Positions 7,525-17,217 are shown, counted from the stretch's first letter. The stretch: DNA of 64,000 bases from Actinoplanes couchii (GCF_016862075.1 NZ_BOMG01000077.1:1-64000); one strand, 5' to 3'. Made by a program: numbers and translations. Notes: generated from the sequence alone by a model not told the origin.

Positions 7525-9270
7525 GTGCTCGAGACAGCAGGCGACGAGTTCCTCTGGCAGGGACGACCATTCCGGATCGTGGCCGGTGCCATGCACTATT
7601 TCCGGATCCACCCCGAGCAGTGGACCGACCGGATCGAGAAGGCGCGGCTGCTGGGCCTCAACACCATCGACGTGTACGTGCCGTGGAACGCCCACCAGCC
7701 CCGGCCCGGCGAGATGCGCTTCGACGGCATCCTCGACCTGCCCCGCTACCTCGGGCTGATCGCCGAGGCGGGCCTGAAGGTGCTGTTCCGGCCCGGCCCG
7801 TACATCTGCGCCGAATGGGACGGCGGCGGCCTGCCCGCCTGGCTCACCTCGGACCCGTCGATCAAGCTGCGCACCAGCGACCCGGCCTACCTGAAGGCCG
7901 TCGACGAGTGGTTCGACCAGCTCATCCCCGTCATCGAGCCGTTCCTCGCGCACCACGGCGGCCCGATCATCGCGGTCCAGGTGGAGAACGAGTACGGCGC
8001 CTTCGGTGACGACGAGCAGTACCTGCGGCACATCGTCGACGGCTACCGGCGCCGCGGCATCACCGAACTGCTGTTCACCTGCGACCAGGCGCACTCCGAG
8101 GAGATGCTCCGCAACGGCGGCCTGGACGACGTCCTGCGTACCGGCACCTTCGGCGGCAAGGTCGACACCGCCCTGGCCACCCTGCGCAAGATCCAGCCGA
8201 CCGGGCCGCTGATGTGCGCCGAGTTCTGGAACGGCTGGTTCGACCACTGGGGCGGCCCGCACCACACCCGGGACGGCCGGAGCGCCGCCGACGACCTGGA
8301 GAAGCTGCTCGCCGCCGGTGGATCGGTCAGCCTCTACATGTTCCACGGGGGCACCAACTTCGGGTTCACCAGCGGTGCCAATCTCAAACACGCCTACGAG
8401 CCGACCATCACGTCGTACGACTACGACGCGCCGCTGGCCGAGAACGGCGACATCACCCGCAAGTACGAGCTGATGCGCGCCGCGATCGCCAAGCACGTGC
8501 CGGTACCGGACCAGCCGTTGCCCGCCCCGGCGCCGACCGTCGGGCACTCCGGCATCGTCCTGGACTCCGCGGTCTCGCTGCTCGACGTCCCCGGGACGCC
8601 GGTGGAGTCCGCGGAGCCGCTGACGATGGAGGCGCTCGGCCAGGCCGACGGGTTCGTGATCTACCGGACCACCCTGCCGGAGGCCGGGCCCACGGTGCTG
8701 ACGGTCACCGCGTACTCCGACCGGGTCCAGGTCTTCCTCGACGGCAACCCGGCCGGCCTGCTGGAACGCTCCCGGCACGAACGCTCCCTACCGGTCGTGG
8801 CGTCCCGGCCCGGTGCGGAGCTGACCCTGGTCGTGGAGAACGCCGGGCGGGTCAACTACGGCCCCGGCATGCTCGACCCGAAGGGACTGCTCGGCCCGGT
8901 CACCGCCGGTGGGGCGGAACTGAGCGGCTGGACACAGACCGCGGTGCCGCTCGACGACGTCACCGGGCTGCCGTTCGCCCCGGCCGGCACCCGCCTGCCG
9001 ATCGGCCCGACCCTGCGCCGTGGTGAGTTCACCCTGGACACGGTCGCCGACTCGTACCTCGCGCTGCCGGGCTGGGAGCGCGGCGCGGCCTGGATCAACG
9101 GCTTCCCGCTCGGGCGCTTCGCGGCCCGCGGACCCCAGCGGACGCTGTACGTGCCGGCGCCGGTCCTGAAGGCGGGGGTCAACGAGATCGTCGTGCTGGA
9201 GCTGCAGGCGTCGTCGTCGGACACGGTCGACCTGCTGCCCGAACCCGATCTCGGTATCGTCGCCGACTGA
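7525..9270 (+). CDS. GH35 beta-galactosidase
   Basis: 581 residues with no signal peptide, so probably intracellular. The (beta/alpha)8 GH35 domain covers about 1-325. E156 in QVENEYG is the acid/base and E233 in CAEFWNGWFDHWG is the nucleophile. MFHGGTNFGF is another family hallmark. The C-terminal part holds the beta-sandwich domains usual for the family. It cleaves terminal beta-galactosyl residues from oligosaccharides. GTG 7525 has AAAGGG upstream; the kinase stop lies just before. A palindromic operator precedes it and a strong terminator follows, so it looks like a single regulated gene. Confidence 0.93.
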   Translation: MLETAGDEFLWQGRPFRIVAGAMHYFRIHPEQWTDRIEKARLLGLNTIDVYVPWNAHQPRPGEMRFDGILDLPRYLGLIAEAGLKVLFRPGPYICAEWDGGGLPAWLTSDPSIKLRTSDPAYLKAVDEWFDQLIPVIEPFLAHHGGPIIAVQVENEYGAFGDDEQYLRHIVDGYRRRGITELLFTCDQAHSEEMLRNGGLDDVLRTGTFGGKVDTALATLRKIQPTGPLMCAEFWNGWFDHWGGPHHTRDGRSAADDLEKLLAAGGSVSLYMFHGGTNFGFTSGANLKHAYEPTITSYDYDAPLAENGDITRKYELMRAAIAKHVPVPDQPLPAPAPTVGHSGIVLDSAVSLLDVPGTPVESAEPLTMEALGQADGFVIYRTTLPEAGPTVLTVTAYSDRVQVFLDGNPAGLLERSRHERSLPVVASRPGAELTLVVENAGRVNYGPGMLDPKGLLGPVTAGGAELSGWTQTAVPLDDVTGLPFAPAGTRLPIGPTLRRGEFTLDTVADSYLALPGWERGAAWINGFPLGRFAARGPQRTLYVPAPVLKAGVNEIVVLELQASSSDTVDLLPEPDLGIVAD

Positions 9271-9281
9271 TTCCCGGTCCG

Positions 9282-9318
9282 AAAACGGTCGCCTGGTGAA
9301 TTCCGGGCGACCGTTTTT
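9282..9318 (+). terminator. Rho-independent terminator after the GH35 gene
   Basis: AAAACGGTCGCC pairs with GGCGACCGTTTT as a 12-bp stem with a 12-base loop, ending in a short T run. It lies 12 bases after the beta-galactosidase stop. Confidence 0.88.
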
Positions 9319-9381
9319 CGTGTGGTCGGATCAAAGACTGAAAGCTGCTGATCATCGTACGTCCGGTGTACAGCATTCCCC

Positions 9382-11376
9382 ATGTCCAAACAGGCTCTCC
9401 TCAACGGATCATGGCTGATCACCGTGCGACCGTCCCTCCCCGATGCTCGTGCTCCGCAGGTCCGCGGGCACATGCGCATCGAAGCGGACGAGACCGCGCT
9501 CCGCGTCTCCGGCGATGTCTACACCCGCCGGGGAACCGTTCCCGACACCATTCCACCGGATTCCGAACCGTGGTATCCAACATTCCCCAGGTCTCAATAT
9601 TCATGGTATTTCCGGTCGTCCGGAGCCACGTTCTCCGGTGATGTCCTGACCGTCGCCGTCGTGCGTCATCTGTGGGACCGGGCCACGAGCGAGTTCGTCG
9701 CGTCCGACACCGGAACCCTGACCCTGAGCGGCGACCCGGACCTCAGCGGCACCCTGCGCTTCGGCGACGTCACCGCCGAGGTCCGGGCCACCCGGACCTC
9801 GACCCTGTACCGCGGCTGCCGTGTCGAGGTGGACGCCATGGTCAACCGGAGTTTCCCGGCGTCGGCCACCGTCGGCTCGGGCGCGGTCGCCACGTTCCGC
9901 TCGATCTACGCCACGGCCGGCTGGGACCTGCGGGTCACCACCGACGAGATCAGCATCCCGGACGACGCGGACCTCACCAACGCCGAACTCCAGACCCTGC
10001 TCACCGGGCACCAGCGGACCGCCACCGACGACTCGTGGCGGCTCTGGCTGCTGGTCGGCTCGGCACAGGGCGGACTGTTCGGGATCATGTTCGACGACGA
10101 CACGTTCCCCCGGCAGGGCGCCGCCGGGTTCGCCGACGCCGGTCTGGGCGGCAGCCCGGTGATCGACCCCGCGGCCCGCAACCGGCGGCTGAACGAGGTG
10201 CCCGCGGCGTTCCTGCGCACCCTGGTGCACGAGGCCGGGCACGCGTTCAACCTGTTCCACCCGAAACACGACGTGCACGCGCCGGCCATCGGCACCGAGA
10301 TCATGAACCAGACCGGGGACGTCATCGGGTTCGCGACCGTGGCCGACCCGTACCCGGGAAACGCGTCCTTCTTCTTCAGCGAACACGACCGGCTGTCGCT
10401 GGTGCACGCGCCCGACCCGCAGGTGCGACCGGGCTGGAAGAACTTCGGGTGGGGGCACGGCGGCCTGTCGTCCGGGCTGCCCACCCCGGTGGACGTCGCG
10501 GGACTCGCCGCCGCCGACGACGGTGACGAGGGGCTGCTGCTCACCGTCGGGCTGCCGGGTCAGGCGTACGTGGGCGAGTTCCTCACCGCCGAGGTGGTGC
10601 TGACCAACACCGGCGACCGGGCCCGGGACGTCACCGGCCTGCTCACCCTGGCCGAGGGCGACCTGGTGTTCCAGCGGACCTCACCGCGCGGCGAACTCGA
10701 CCACGTGCTCGACATCGCGGTCGGCTGCGGCCCCCGCCCGATGGTCCGCCTCGAACCGGGGGAGTCGGTCACCGGCCGGGCCCAGGTGTTCTTCACCAAC
10801 CAGGGGGTGACCTTCGAACAGCCCGGCCGGCACACGGTCGTCGCCCGGCTGACCGTTGACCCGCTGACCGTCGTCACGTCCGCGCCGGCCGTCATCGACA
10901 TCCGGATGCCCGGCACCGACTCCGAACTCGACATCTCCGCCAAGACCCTGAGCGCCGGAGTCGGCCGGGCCCTGGCGCTCGGCGACTTCACCCACGACGA
11001 GGGGGCCCGCGCGCTGCTCACCGACCTGGCCGAGATCCACTCCGGGACCGACACCGGGGCGGCGTCGGCGCTGGTGATGGCGAACGCGCTGGCCCGCCCG
11101 TTCACCGACTACCGCGCCGGGACCACCCGGGCGCCGGACCCCGCCGAAGCGGACCGTTTCCTCGACCTGGCGCTCGACGGGCGTACGCCGCTGCGGGCCG
11201 TGGAACTGGCGGTGACCGTCGCCAGCCCGGCGGAGAAGGACGCACCCGTCGTCGCGGACACCCTGAACCGCCTGCGCGACGGCGCCAGGACGATCGACGC
11301 CGACGTCGATCTCGATGCCGGGTTCGACGCCGCCGAACAGGTGGCCGAGGACTTCGTCCGTCCCCGGGCCCGCTAA
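9382..11376 (+). CDS. Metzincin-like zinc metalloprotease, no signal peptide
   Basis: 664 residues. The zinc motif [11 protein letters not shown] puts ligands at H283, H287 and H293 with the catalytic Glu at E284. It matches the metzincin pattern HExxHxxGxxH except that Asn replaces the usual Gly. EIMNQTG about 30 residues later fits the Met-turn. The N-terminal 280 residues are beta-rich. Residues about 375-510 look like an Ig-like, CARDB-type module, followed by a helical C-terminus. No export signal was seen. The 3' end overlaps the convergent mraY by 4 bases. It is assigned by motif only; substrate and location are unknown. Confidence 0.7.
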   Translation: MSKQALLNGSWLITVRPSLPDARAPQVRGHMRIEADETALRVSGDVYTRRGTVPDTIPPDSEPWYPTFPRSQYSWYFRSSGATFSGDVLTVAVVRHLWDRATSEFVASDTGTLTLSGDPDLSGTLRFGDVTAEVRATRTSTLYRGCRVEVDAMVNRSFPASATVGSGAVATFRSIYATAGWDLRVTTDEISIPDDADLTNAELQTLLTGHQRTATDDSWRLWLLVGSAQGGLFGIMFDDDTFPRQGAAGFADAGLGGSPVIDPAARNRRLNEVPAAFLRTLVHEAGHAFNLFHPKHDVHAPAIGTEIMNQTGDVIGFATVADPYPGNASFFFSEHDRLSLVHAPDPQVRPGWKNFGWGHGGLSSGLPTPVDVAGLAAADDGDEGLLLTVGLPGQAYVGEFLTAEVVLTNTGDRARDVTGLLTLAEGDLVFQRTSPRGELDHVLDIAVGCGPRPMVRLEPGESVTGRAQVFFTNQGVTFEQPGRHTVVARLTVDPLTVVTSAPAVIDIRMPGTDSELDISAKTLSAGVGRALALGDFTHDEGARALLTDLAEIHSGTDTGAASALVMANALARPFTDYRAGTTRAPDPAEADRFLDLALDGRTPLRAVELAVTVASPAEKDAPVVADTLNRLRDGARTIDADVDLDAGFDAAEQVAEDFVRPRAR

Positions 11377-12476
11377 CCCACTGCCGCCAGGAAGTCCGAG
11401 TAGAAGACGCCCAGTCCGGCGGCCACACAGACGCCGGCGATGATCCAGAAACGGACGACGATGTTGACCTCGCTCCACCCCGCCAGCTCGAAGTGGTGGT
11501 GGAGCGGGACCATCCGGAAGACGCGCTTGCCGGTGGTCCGGAACGAGACGATCTGGATCACCCAGGTGATCGTGATCAGGAAGAACAGACCACCGATCAG
11601 GATCGAGAGCAGGGTGGTACGGGTCGCCACCGCCAGGCCGCCGATCAGGGCGCCCAGCCCGAGCGCGCCCACGTCACCCATGAAGATCTTCGCGGGCGAC
11701 GTGTTCCACCACAGGAAGCCCGCGCACGCCCCGGCCGCCGCCGCCGCGATCATCGCGATCTCCAGTGGATCACGGACCTGGTAGCAGTACTCGTTCACGC
11801 TGGAGTACGCGGTGTCGGCGCACCAGTGCCGGTACTGCCAGAACCCGATCCACGCGTACGCGCCGAGCACCAGGATCGACGCGCCGGTGGCCAGGCCGTC
11901 CAGGCCGTCGGTGAGGTTCACGCCGTTCGACATCGCGGTGATCACGAAGACGAACATCATCACCGAGCCGAACTTGCCGATGTCCAGCCACTCGATGTCC
12001 CGGATGAAGGAGATGTACTCGCTGGTCACGGTCTGGCCGTTGGTGCTGGCGAAGTTCAGCGCGACGACACCGAGGATCGCGCCGACGACCGCCTGGCCGA
12101 GCAGCTTGCCCTTGGCGGACAGGCCGTCGGAGTTGCGCTGGCGCACCTTGAGGAAGTCGTCGATGAAGCCGATCACGCCGCAGAAGACGAACAGGCCGAG
12201 CAGGACGAGCGCCGTCATCGTCGGCTTCTCCTGCGCGATCTGCCGCTCCGGCAGGGTGGTCAGCGCGAAATGCCCGGCCACGTACGCGATCAGCGTCGCC
12301 ACGATGAACACCACACCACCCATCGCGGGGGTGCCGGTCTTGCCCTGGTTGGAGGCCAGCCCCAGGGAACGGATCGGCTGCCCGGCCTTGAGCGCGGTGA
12401 AGACCTTGATCGCCAGCGGCGTACACAGCAGCGACACGATGAACGCGACGACCGTCGCGACGATGACCGCCCTCAC
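11373..12476 (-). CDS. mraY: Phospho-N-acetylmuramoyl-pentapeptide-transferase (orphan copy)
   Basis: Integral membrane enzyme of 367 residues with about ten predicted helices. It transfers phospho-MurNAc-pentapeptide from UDP to undecaprenyl phosphate, giving lipid I. Diagnostic motifs are present: the DD pair in [17 protein letters not shown], the loop [11 protein letters not shown] (catalytic Asp kept, but the usual TGSL is VGAL) and LHHHFE near the C-terminus. GTG 12476 has GAGG seven bases upstream. In most bacteria mraY lies between murF and murD; neither is nearby here, so this may be a second copy. It overlaps the convergent metalloprotease gene by 4 bases. Confidence 0.93.
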   Translation of the reverse strand: MRAVIVATVVAFIVSLLCTPLAIKVFTALKAGQPIRSLGLASNQGKTGTPAMGGVVFIVATLIAYVAGHFALTTLPERQIAQEKPTMTALVLLGLFVFCGVIGFIDDFLKVRQRNSDGLSAKGKLLGQAVVGAILGVVALNFASTNGQTVTSEYISFIRDIEWLDIGKFGSVMMFVFVITAMSNGVNLTDGLDGLATGASILVLGAYAWIGFWQYRHWCADTAYSSVNEYCYQVRDPLEIAMIAAAAAGACAGFLWWNTSPAKIFMGDVGALGLGALIGGLAVATRTTLLSILIGGLFFLITITWVIQIVSFRTTGKRVFRMVPLHHHFELAGWSEVNIVVRFWIIAGVCVAAGLGVFYSDFLAAVG

Positions 12477-12500
12477 GGGCGCGCCTCGATCTTGAGGAAA

Positions 12501-12719
12501 TCATGGATCACGGGACAGGAGCTTGCCATCCGGACGCGGACCGGGCAGCCCCGACCCGCGCACCGCCCGCCGACCGGATGGATTCGGCCAGGTGATCGGC
12601 CACGTCGGTGGCCTTGGCCTTCCGCAGGCCTCGCGCGCGCTCTTGTTGCCGTCGATCAGGCGGGCGAGTCGCATTCCCACGAGGAGGGCGACGACCGCGC
12701 CGAGGATGAATCCGCCCAT
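12501..12719 (-). CDS. Small membrane protein, probably frameshifted
   Basis: The ATG at 12719 has GGAGG five bases upstream. It encodes one membrane helix (GGFILGAVVALLVGMRLARL) followed by LIDGNKSAR. The annotated frame then turns into a Pro/Arg-rich tail (72 residues in all). Shifting frame inside the GCGCGCGC run at 12632-12640 instead continues as a natural-looking amphipathic sequence, GLRKAKATDVADHLAESIRS. A one-base indel there, or a sequence error, is therefore likely. The function is unknown. It lies just upstream of mraY on the same strand. Confidence 0.5.
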   Translation of the reverse strand: MGGFILGAVVALLVGMRLARLIDGNKSAREACGRPRPPTWPITWPNPSGRRAVRGSGLPGPRPDGKLLSRDP

Positions 12720-12831
12720 GCCGGCCTCCGCCGCGAACCGAGGCGCCCAGCGTCCCGCCGACATGGACGCCTGTCAACGCGATCCCGGCGTACTCCGGCT
12801 TTGAAAACCGGTTCGGCGTGTCTGACCTTTT

Positions 12832-12969
12832 CCGCACCGTAGTCCGCTGATCGCGATCGAGCAGGGTCGTTATTCGCCGTCGCTGGAGACCGCGTTCCGG
12901 ATCGCCCGGGTCTTCGGTGTGCCGCTGGACGATGTCTTCGAGTACCCCGCACTCGCTGAGGAGTCTTGA
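12832..12969 (+). pseudogene. Truncated XRE-family regulator remnant
   Basis: From about 12844 the frame reads LIAIEQGRYSPSLETAFRIA, then RVFGVPLDDVFEYP. This is the recognition helix and C-terminal half of small XRE/YozG-type helix-turn-helix regulators, whose usual context is VSRQTIIAIE. The N-terminal half is absent in every frame upstream and no start codon with a ribosome site was found. The TGA (12967-12969) overlaps the ATG of the next gene (TGATG), which suggests it was once the first gene of a coupled pair. Confidence 0.7.
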
Positions 12970-13946
12970 TGAAAGCCATCACCAGGAGTTCGTACGGTTC
13001 TGCCGACGTTCTGGAACTGCGCGACGTGGATCCACCGCCCGTCGCCGACGACGAGGTGCTCATCGAGGTCCGGGCGGCGGCCGTCGACCCCGGCGTCTGG
13101 ATCATGATGACCGGCCGCCCCTGGGCCGTCCGCCTCGCCTCCGGGCCGCGCCGCCCCCGGGTGCCGATCCTGGGACTGGACGTGGCCGGCGTGATCTCCC
13201 GGGCCGGCGCGCGGATCACCCGGTTCCGGCCCGGTGACGAGGTCTACGGCACCTGCCGGTCCGGATCGTTCGCCGAGTTCGCCACCGCCCGGGAGAAACA
13301 GCTCGCCCGCAAACCGCCGGGCATCTCGTTCGCCGGGGCGGCGGTCGTCCCGGTCTCCGGCGTGACCGCGTTGCAGACCGTGCGTCAAGCCGGGGTCCAG
13401 TCCGGACAGCGGGTCCTGATCACCGGCGCGGGCGGTGGGGTCGGGTCGTTCGCGGTCCAGCTCGCCAAGATCGCCGGGGCGAGCGTGACCGGCGTGTGCA
13501 GCCCGGCGAAGGCGGAGCTGGTCCGCTCGCTCGGCGCCGACCAGGTGATCGACTACACGAGCGAGGAGATCGACCGCGACGGCCCGGCGTACGACGTGAT
13601 CGTCGATCTCGCCGGGAGCCGGCCGCTGCCGCTGCTGCGCCGGGCCGCGAAACCCCGGGCGGTCATCGCCCTGGTCGGCGGTGGCCACGCGGAAGGCCGG
13701 GTGATGGGCGGTTTCCACAGGTTGATGGCCGCGCCGCTGATCTCCCTGTTCATGCCGCAGAAGCTCAAAGGCGTGACTTCGTTCGTACGGGTACCGGAGT
13801 TGGAAACCCTGACCGCTCACATCGAGTCGGGCGCCGTGACACCCGTGGTCGGAGCCACCTACCCCTTGGCCGAGGCCGCCGAGGCCCTCCGCGACCACGC
13901 CACGAGCCGATCCGCCGGGAAGATCGCGCTGGAGATCCGGCACTAG
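12969..13946 (+). CDS. MDR-family NAD(P)H:quinone-type oxidoreductase
   Basis: 325 residues, medium-chain dehydrogenase/reductase fold without zinc ligands. The N-terminal GroES-like domain contains GLDVAG and RPGDEVYG. The Rossmann domain shows the NADP motif GAGGGVGSFAVQLAK. The C-terminus ends with AGKIALEI, as in zeta-crystallin-like quinone reductases. The upstream XRE remnant was probably its regulator. Its 3' end overlaps the opposite-strand Ddn-like gene by 4 bases. Confidence 0.85.
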   Translation: MKAITRSSYGSADVLELRDVDPPPVADDEVLIEVRAAAVDPGVWIMMTGRPWAVRLASGPRRPRVPILGLDVAGVISRAGARITRFRPGDEVYGTCRSGSFAEFATAREKQLARKPPGISFAGAAVVPVSGVTALQTVRQAGVQSGQRVLITGAGGGVGSFAVQLAKIAGASVTGVCSPAKAELVRSLGADQVIDYTSEEIDRDGPAYDVIVDLAGSRPLPLLRRAAKPRAVIALVGGGHAEGRVMGGFHRLMAAPLISLFMPQKLKGVTSFVRVPELETLTAHIESGAVTPVVGATYPLAEAAEALRDHATSRSAGKIALEIRH

Positions 13947-14335
13947 GTTCGGTCGCGCGGTTCGATCTCGACGAGCGGGCTGCCCTCGATCCAGCTCTGC
14001 ACGCTGCCCGCCCAGCTCAAACCCGGCACGAACTCTGCGAAGATTTGCGTACGCTCGTCCGGATCCGTCACCGGCCGGGCGCGCGCTTGCAGATCCAGGC
14101 CGGGAAGATGCACCGTGAAGTCGGGGTGGGCGACCAGATTCGCATACCAGTCCCGCCGCCCCGGACTGCCCGACAACCAGAACCGCCCCGCGGCCAGATA
14201 ACGCCACGTCTCGATCCGGCTCGGCCGCCCACTGCGCCGCCCGATCGTCGTGATCTCCACAGTCATGTGCTGTTCGAGCCCCGCCCAGCCGTCCCCACCA
14301 TGCGTCATCCCGCCATCGTGCAAGCTCAACCCCAC
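13943..14335 (-). CDS. Deazaflavin (F420)-dependent nitroreductase-family protein
   Basis: 130 residues. The segment TTIGRRSGRPSRIETW, then FWLSGSPGRRDWYANLVAHP, is the signature of the Ddn/DUF385 split-barrel family, which binds F420H2 through the Gly-Arg-rich loop and the W-x-x-N-L motif. Members reduce quinones or nitro compounds. GTG 14335 has GAGGTGAA immediately upstream; the ATG at 14308 is an alternative. Together with the F420 reductase-like gene near 2.7 kb it suggests that the host makes F420. Confidence 0.8.
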   Translation of the reverse strand: MGLSLHDGGMTHGGDGWAGLEQHMTVEITTIGRRSGRPSRIETWRYLAAGRFWLSGSPGRRDWYANLVAHPDFTVHLPGLDLQARARPVTDPDERTQIFAEFVPGLSWAGSVQSWIEGSPLVEIEPRDRT

Positions 14336-14361
14336 TTCACCTCAAGTCGTACACTCGCGGC

Positions 14362-15147
14362 ATGGTTTACACAATGGGTGAACTTATGAACACGATAAGT
14401 GACTCCGGTCGCCATGGCGACATCCCTCAGATCTGGCACGCCTACGAGACGGCGAAGCGGGCGCACGGCCGCCAGCGCCGGGCGAGCGGGGACCGCTACA
14501 TCACCCACCCGGTCGCGGTCGCCGGGATCGTGGCGCAGAACGGCGGCGACACCCCGGCCGTGTGCGCGGCCCTGCTGCACGACGTCATCGAGGACACCCC
14601 CGTCACCGCGACCCGGTTGGACGCGGACTTCGGCACCGGCATCTCCGGCATGGTCCAGGCGGTGACCTGGAAAACGGTTCGCGCCGGTGGGCCGGTCGAT
14701 CCCGGCCCGGCCCTGATCACGGTTGCCGACCGGCTGCACAACCTGCGGACGATCAGCGTGAAGCCGGCCGCGAGCCGTCAGCGTGCTTCTCTGGACACGC
14801 TGGTGTTCCACGTTCCGTTGGCTCATCGACTGGGCACGCCCGAGCTCGCGCGGGAACTGACCACGTTGGCATGCGCCACGCTGGACACGATCGACAGCCC
14901 GGACCTGCGAGACCGCCGTCGCCGGCTGATGCAGGCGGCGCGCCGGGCCGATCCCCGGGCCCTGGCCGAGGCTATCGCCGCGGTCGGCGGGGGTTCCGCG
15001 CTGCTGGGTAGTGGCGTTCTGCCGGAATGGGCTCTGGCGACCGGTGGGGCCAGCGTGCTGGCTCTGCTCGCGGCGGCTCTGTTCAGCCGTGACCCGCGAG
15101 CGGCTGACCGGCTGCTGGCTCTGCTGCGCGCCCACCGCAAGGAGTGA
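14362..15147 (+). CDS. HD-domain small alarmone hydrolase-like protein with C-terminal membrane segment
   Basis: 261 residues. The first 180 match the hydrolase half of RelA/SpoT: YITHPVAVA with the first His, LLHDVIEDTP with H73-D74 and the ED motif, and ADRLHNLRTI. No synthetase domain follows. Residues about 215-245 form a hydrophobic segment, then a short basic tail. Such SAH/MESH1-like proteins cleave (p)ppGpp to GDP/GTP and pyrophosphate. The membrane tail is unusual. ATG 14362 is used; ATG 14386 is possible. A TACACT at 14350 would put the transcript start at the first ATG, suggesting a leaderless mRNA. Confidence 0.78.
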   Translation: MVYTMGELMNTISDSGRHGDIPQIWHAYETAKRAHGRQRRASGDRYITHPVAVAGIVAQNGGDTPAVCAALLHDVIEDTPVTATRLDADFGTGISGMVQAVTWKTVRAGGPVDPGPALITVADRLHNLRTISVKPAASRQRASLDTLVFHVPLAHRLGTPELARELTTLACATLDTIDSPDLRDRRRRLMQAARRADPRALAEAIAAVGGGSALLGSGVLPEWALATGGASVLALLAAALFSRDPRAADRLLALLRAHRKE

Positions 15148-15154
15148 CGGCCCT

Positions 15155-15213
15155 TGTCAGCGGATTGTTCTGGCCGGGACTGTCAGCGGGTTGTTCTGGC
15201 CAGGACTGTCAGC
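15155..15213. repeat. 26-bp tandem duplication
   Basis: Two near-identical 26-base units beginning TGTCAGCGG (15155-15180 and 15181-15206, two mismatches) plus a partial third unit. The second unit covers the stop codon of the 53-residue minus-strand gene; the first lies just beyond it. Confidence 0.9.
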
Positions 15214-15344
15214 CACACCGCGAAGACCACGATCAGGGCCGCTGAGGCGAAGAGTGCGTAGTACGGCAGCTTGACGGCGATGATCGAGGCGGCCAGGGCT
15301 GAGGTCAGGCAACCGCAGACGATGCTCGCTCGGCGGTGACGCAT
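15183..15344 (-). CDS. Small membrane protein (53 residues)
   Basis: The ATG at 15344 is preceded by GGGGGA at good spacing. It encodes a short basic N-terminus (MRHRRAS) and two hydrophobic segments, about residues 8-24 and 28-49, ending LARTTR. This fits a two-helix membrane protein. No family was recognised. The 26-bp tandem repeat spans its last codons and stop, so the extreme C-terminus may vary between strains. Confidence 0.6.
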   Translation of the reverse strand: MRHRRASIVCGCLTSALAASIIAVKLPYYALFASAALIVVFAVWLTVLARTTR

Positions 15345-15390
15345 GTGAATCCCCCGATTCGTCGACCTGGTGTCGACCGTAGCGGGTGGG

Positions 15391-17217
15391 TCAGTGGATC
15401 CGGCGGCCGTGGGTGTCGGGGATTCCGGACTTGCGGTAGAAGTAGGTGTTCATCTGGTCGCGCCATTCGGTGGCGCTGCGGAGCTGCTCGTCCAGGCGGG
15501 ACGCGACCCTGGCGTGCAGGTCGGGGTCCACCAGGGAGGACGCCTCCTGCCAGGCCGCCAGCATCGACTCGACCTCGGTCACGCCGTCGAAATGGGTGTC
15601 GTAGATGTGCTGGATCACCGTCGAACCGCTGTGGAGCACGTGCGTGTAGGGCACGTGGTGGAAGAACAGCAGGAGTTCGTCGGGGCAGGTGGCGGTGGAT
15701 TCGTACCGGCTGTGCGGATATTGGGCGGCGAACGCGGTTCCGGTCGCGGACGTGCGGTCCACGCCCACCCCGTCACGATCGGCGAAATGGTAGGTGCCCC
15801 ACGGGGTGTATTCGTAGCCGTCCACATCGGGGCCGTAATGGTGACCGGGGCGGACCATGAAACCGATTCCCAGCGGGGCGGTGTACTTCTCGTACGTCAG
15901 CCACGATCGATCCATGATCCGGTGCAGAACGGTGCGCAGTTCGGACGGCGCTTCGGGGAACGTCAGCGTCATCCACTCGTCCAGCACCGCTGTCGGATCC
16001 GGGTTCCAGGCCAGGCGGCCCGCGGCGTAAAGATTGGCCTGGGCCAGGGGGTGGCCGGTCCAATACCTGTCGTCGCCCACGTTCGAGACCGCGGTGAGGT
16101 CGCCGTGCACCGAGTCCAGCACCTCTTTCCACATCGGCGCCAGATAACACACGTGCTTTTGTTGGCCGGTGTATTCCTGGGTCACCTGCAATTCGACCGC
16201 CAGCCTGGTGGACGGCATCGCGGTCAGCACCGGCGACAACGGTTCCCGGGTCTGGAAATCGATCGGGCCGTGTTTGACCTGAACGATCACGTTGTCGGCG
16301 AAGAGTCCGTCGAGCGGGGCGAAATGGTCGTACGCCGCACGTGCCCGATCGGTGGTGCGGTCCCGCCAGTCCTGCCGGTGGTTGTAGACGAATGCCCGCC
16401 AGTGCACCACCCCGCCGTGTGGGGCCAGGGCCGCGGCGAGCATATTGGCGCCCTCGGCGTGGGAGCGTCCGTAGGTGAAAGGGCCGGGCTGGCCTTCGGA
16501 GTCGGCTTTCACGAGAAATCCGCCGAAGTCGGAAATATCCTCACAGAGTGAGTTGGCTATTGTCGCCCACCACTGCCGGACATGCGGATCCAGGGGATCC
16601 GCGGTCGGCAGGTCACCGAGGATCACCGGTGCGGCGAAGTTGATCGACAAATGAGTGACAATTCCGAAATGTCGGAATTCTCGAGCTAAGGTGACCACCT
16701 CGTCCCGTCGATCGGTCAGCAGCCGCGCCTCCGCCGCATGCACGTTGACGTTGTTGATCGTGACCGCGTTGATCCCGGCCGCGGCGAGCAGACGGGCATA
16801 GTCCCGGACCCGGCCCAGATCCCCGCGAAGGACACCGTCCTTCCAGAAGATCGACCCACCGGAGTAACCGCGCTCGACCTGACCCATCACCGGATGCACG
16901 TCGACGTTGTCCCAGTGATCGATCATGCGCCGTTCGAAGGAGGGCTCATGTCGTCCGGCTGCACCACCCCTGGCCAGCTCGAACAGCCCGTAGATCATCC
17001 CCCGGGGCCCGTCAGCAGCCACGCGGTCACCGGTCAGGGTGAAGGCGTCGCCCGCCGGGCCGGCGGTGAAGGTGAGGTCAGCGTGTGGGGTCAGGATTCC
17101 GCCGGCTCGGATCACCTCCTCCCGGACGGTGTCGGCCAGCGGGTGATCGGAATCGACAAGCACTCGGCGGCCGGCCAGGAAAGCGCAGGGCGGCAACCAC
17201 GCCGGGTGGATGCTCAT
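15391..17217 (-). CDS. aguA: GH67 alpha-glucuronidase
   Basis: 608 residues, intracellular. It removes (4-O-methyl-)D-glucuronic acid from the non-reducing end of xylo-oligosaccharides. Family landmarks include [43 protein letters not shown] (catalytic region), [11 protein letters not shown], and [15 protein letters not shown] with [11 protein letters not shown]. The ATG at 17217 overlaps the TGA of the GH42 gene (ATGA), so it is the last gene of the xylan operon. Length is slightly below the usual 670-710 residues because the N-terminal domain is short. Confidence 0.93.
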   Translation of the reverse strand: MSIHPAWLPPCAFLAGRRVLVDSDHPLADTVREEVIRAGGILTPHADLTFTAGPAGDAFTLTGDRVAADGPRGMIYGLFELARGGAAGRHEPSFERRMIDHWDNVDVHPVMGQVERGYSGGSIFWKDGVLRGDLGRVRDYARLLAAAGINAVTINNVNVHAAEARLLTDRRDEVVTLAREFRHFGIVTHLSINFAAPVILGDLPTADPLDPHVRQWWATIANSLCEDISDFGGFLVKADSEGQPGPFTYGRSHAEGANMLAAALAPHGGVVHWRAFVYNHRQDWRDRTTDRARAAYDHFAPLDGLFADNVIVQVKHGPIDFQTREPLSPVLTAMPSTRLAVELQVTQEYTGQQKHVCYLAPMWKEVLDSVHGDLTAVSNVGDDRYWTGHPLAQANLYAAGRLAWNPDPTAVLDEWMTLTFPEAPSELRTVLHRIMDRSWLTYEKYTAPLGIGFMVRPGHHYGPDVDGYEYTPWGTYHFADRDGVGVDRTSATGTAFAAQYPHSRYESTATCPDELLLFFHHVPYTHVLHSGSTVIQHIYDTHFDGVTEVESMLAAWQEASSLVDPDLHARVASRLDEQLRSATEWRDQMNTYFYRKSGIPDTHGRRIH

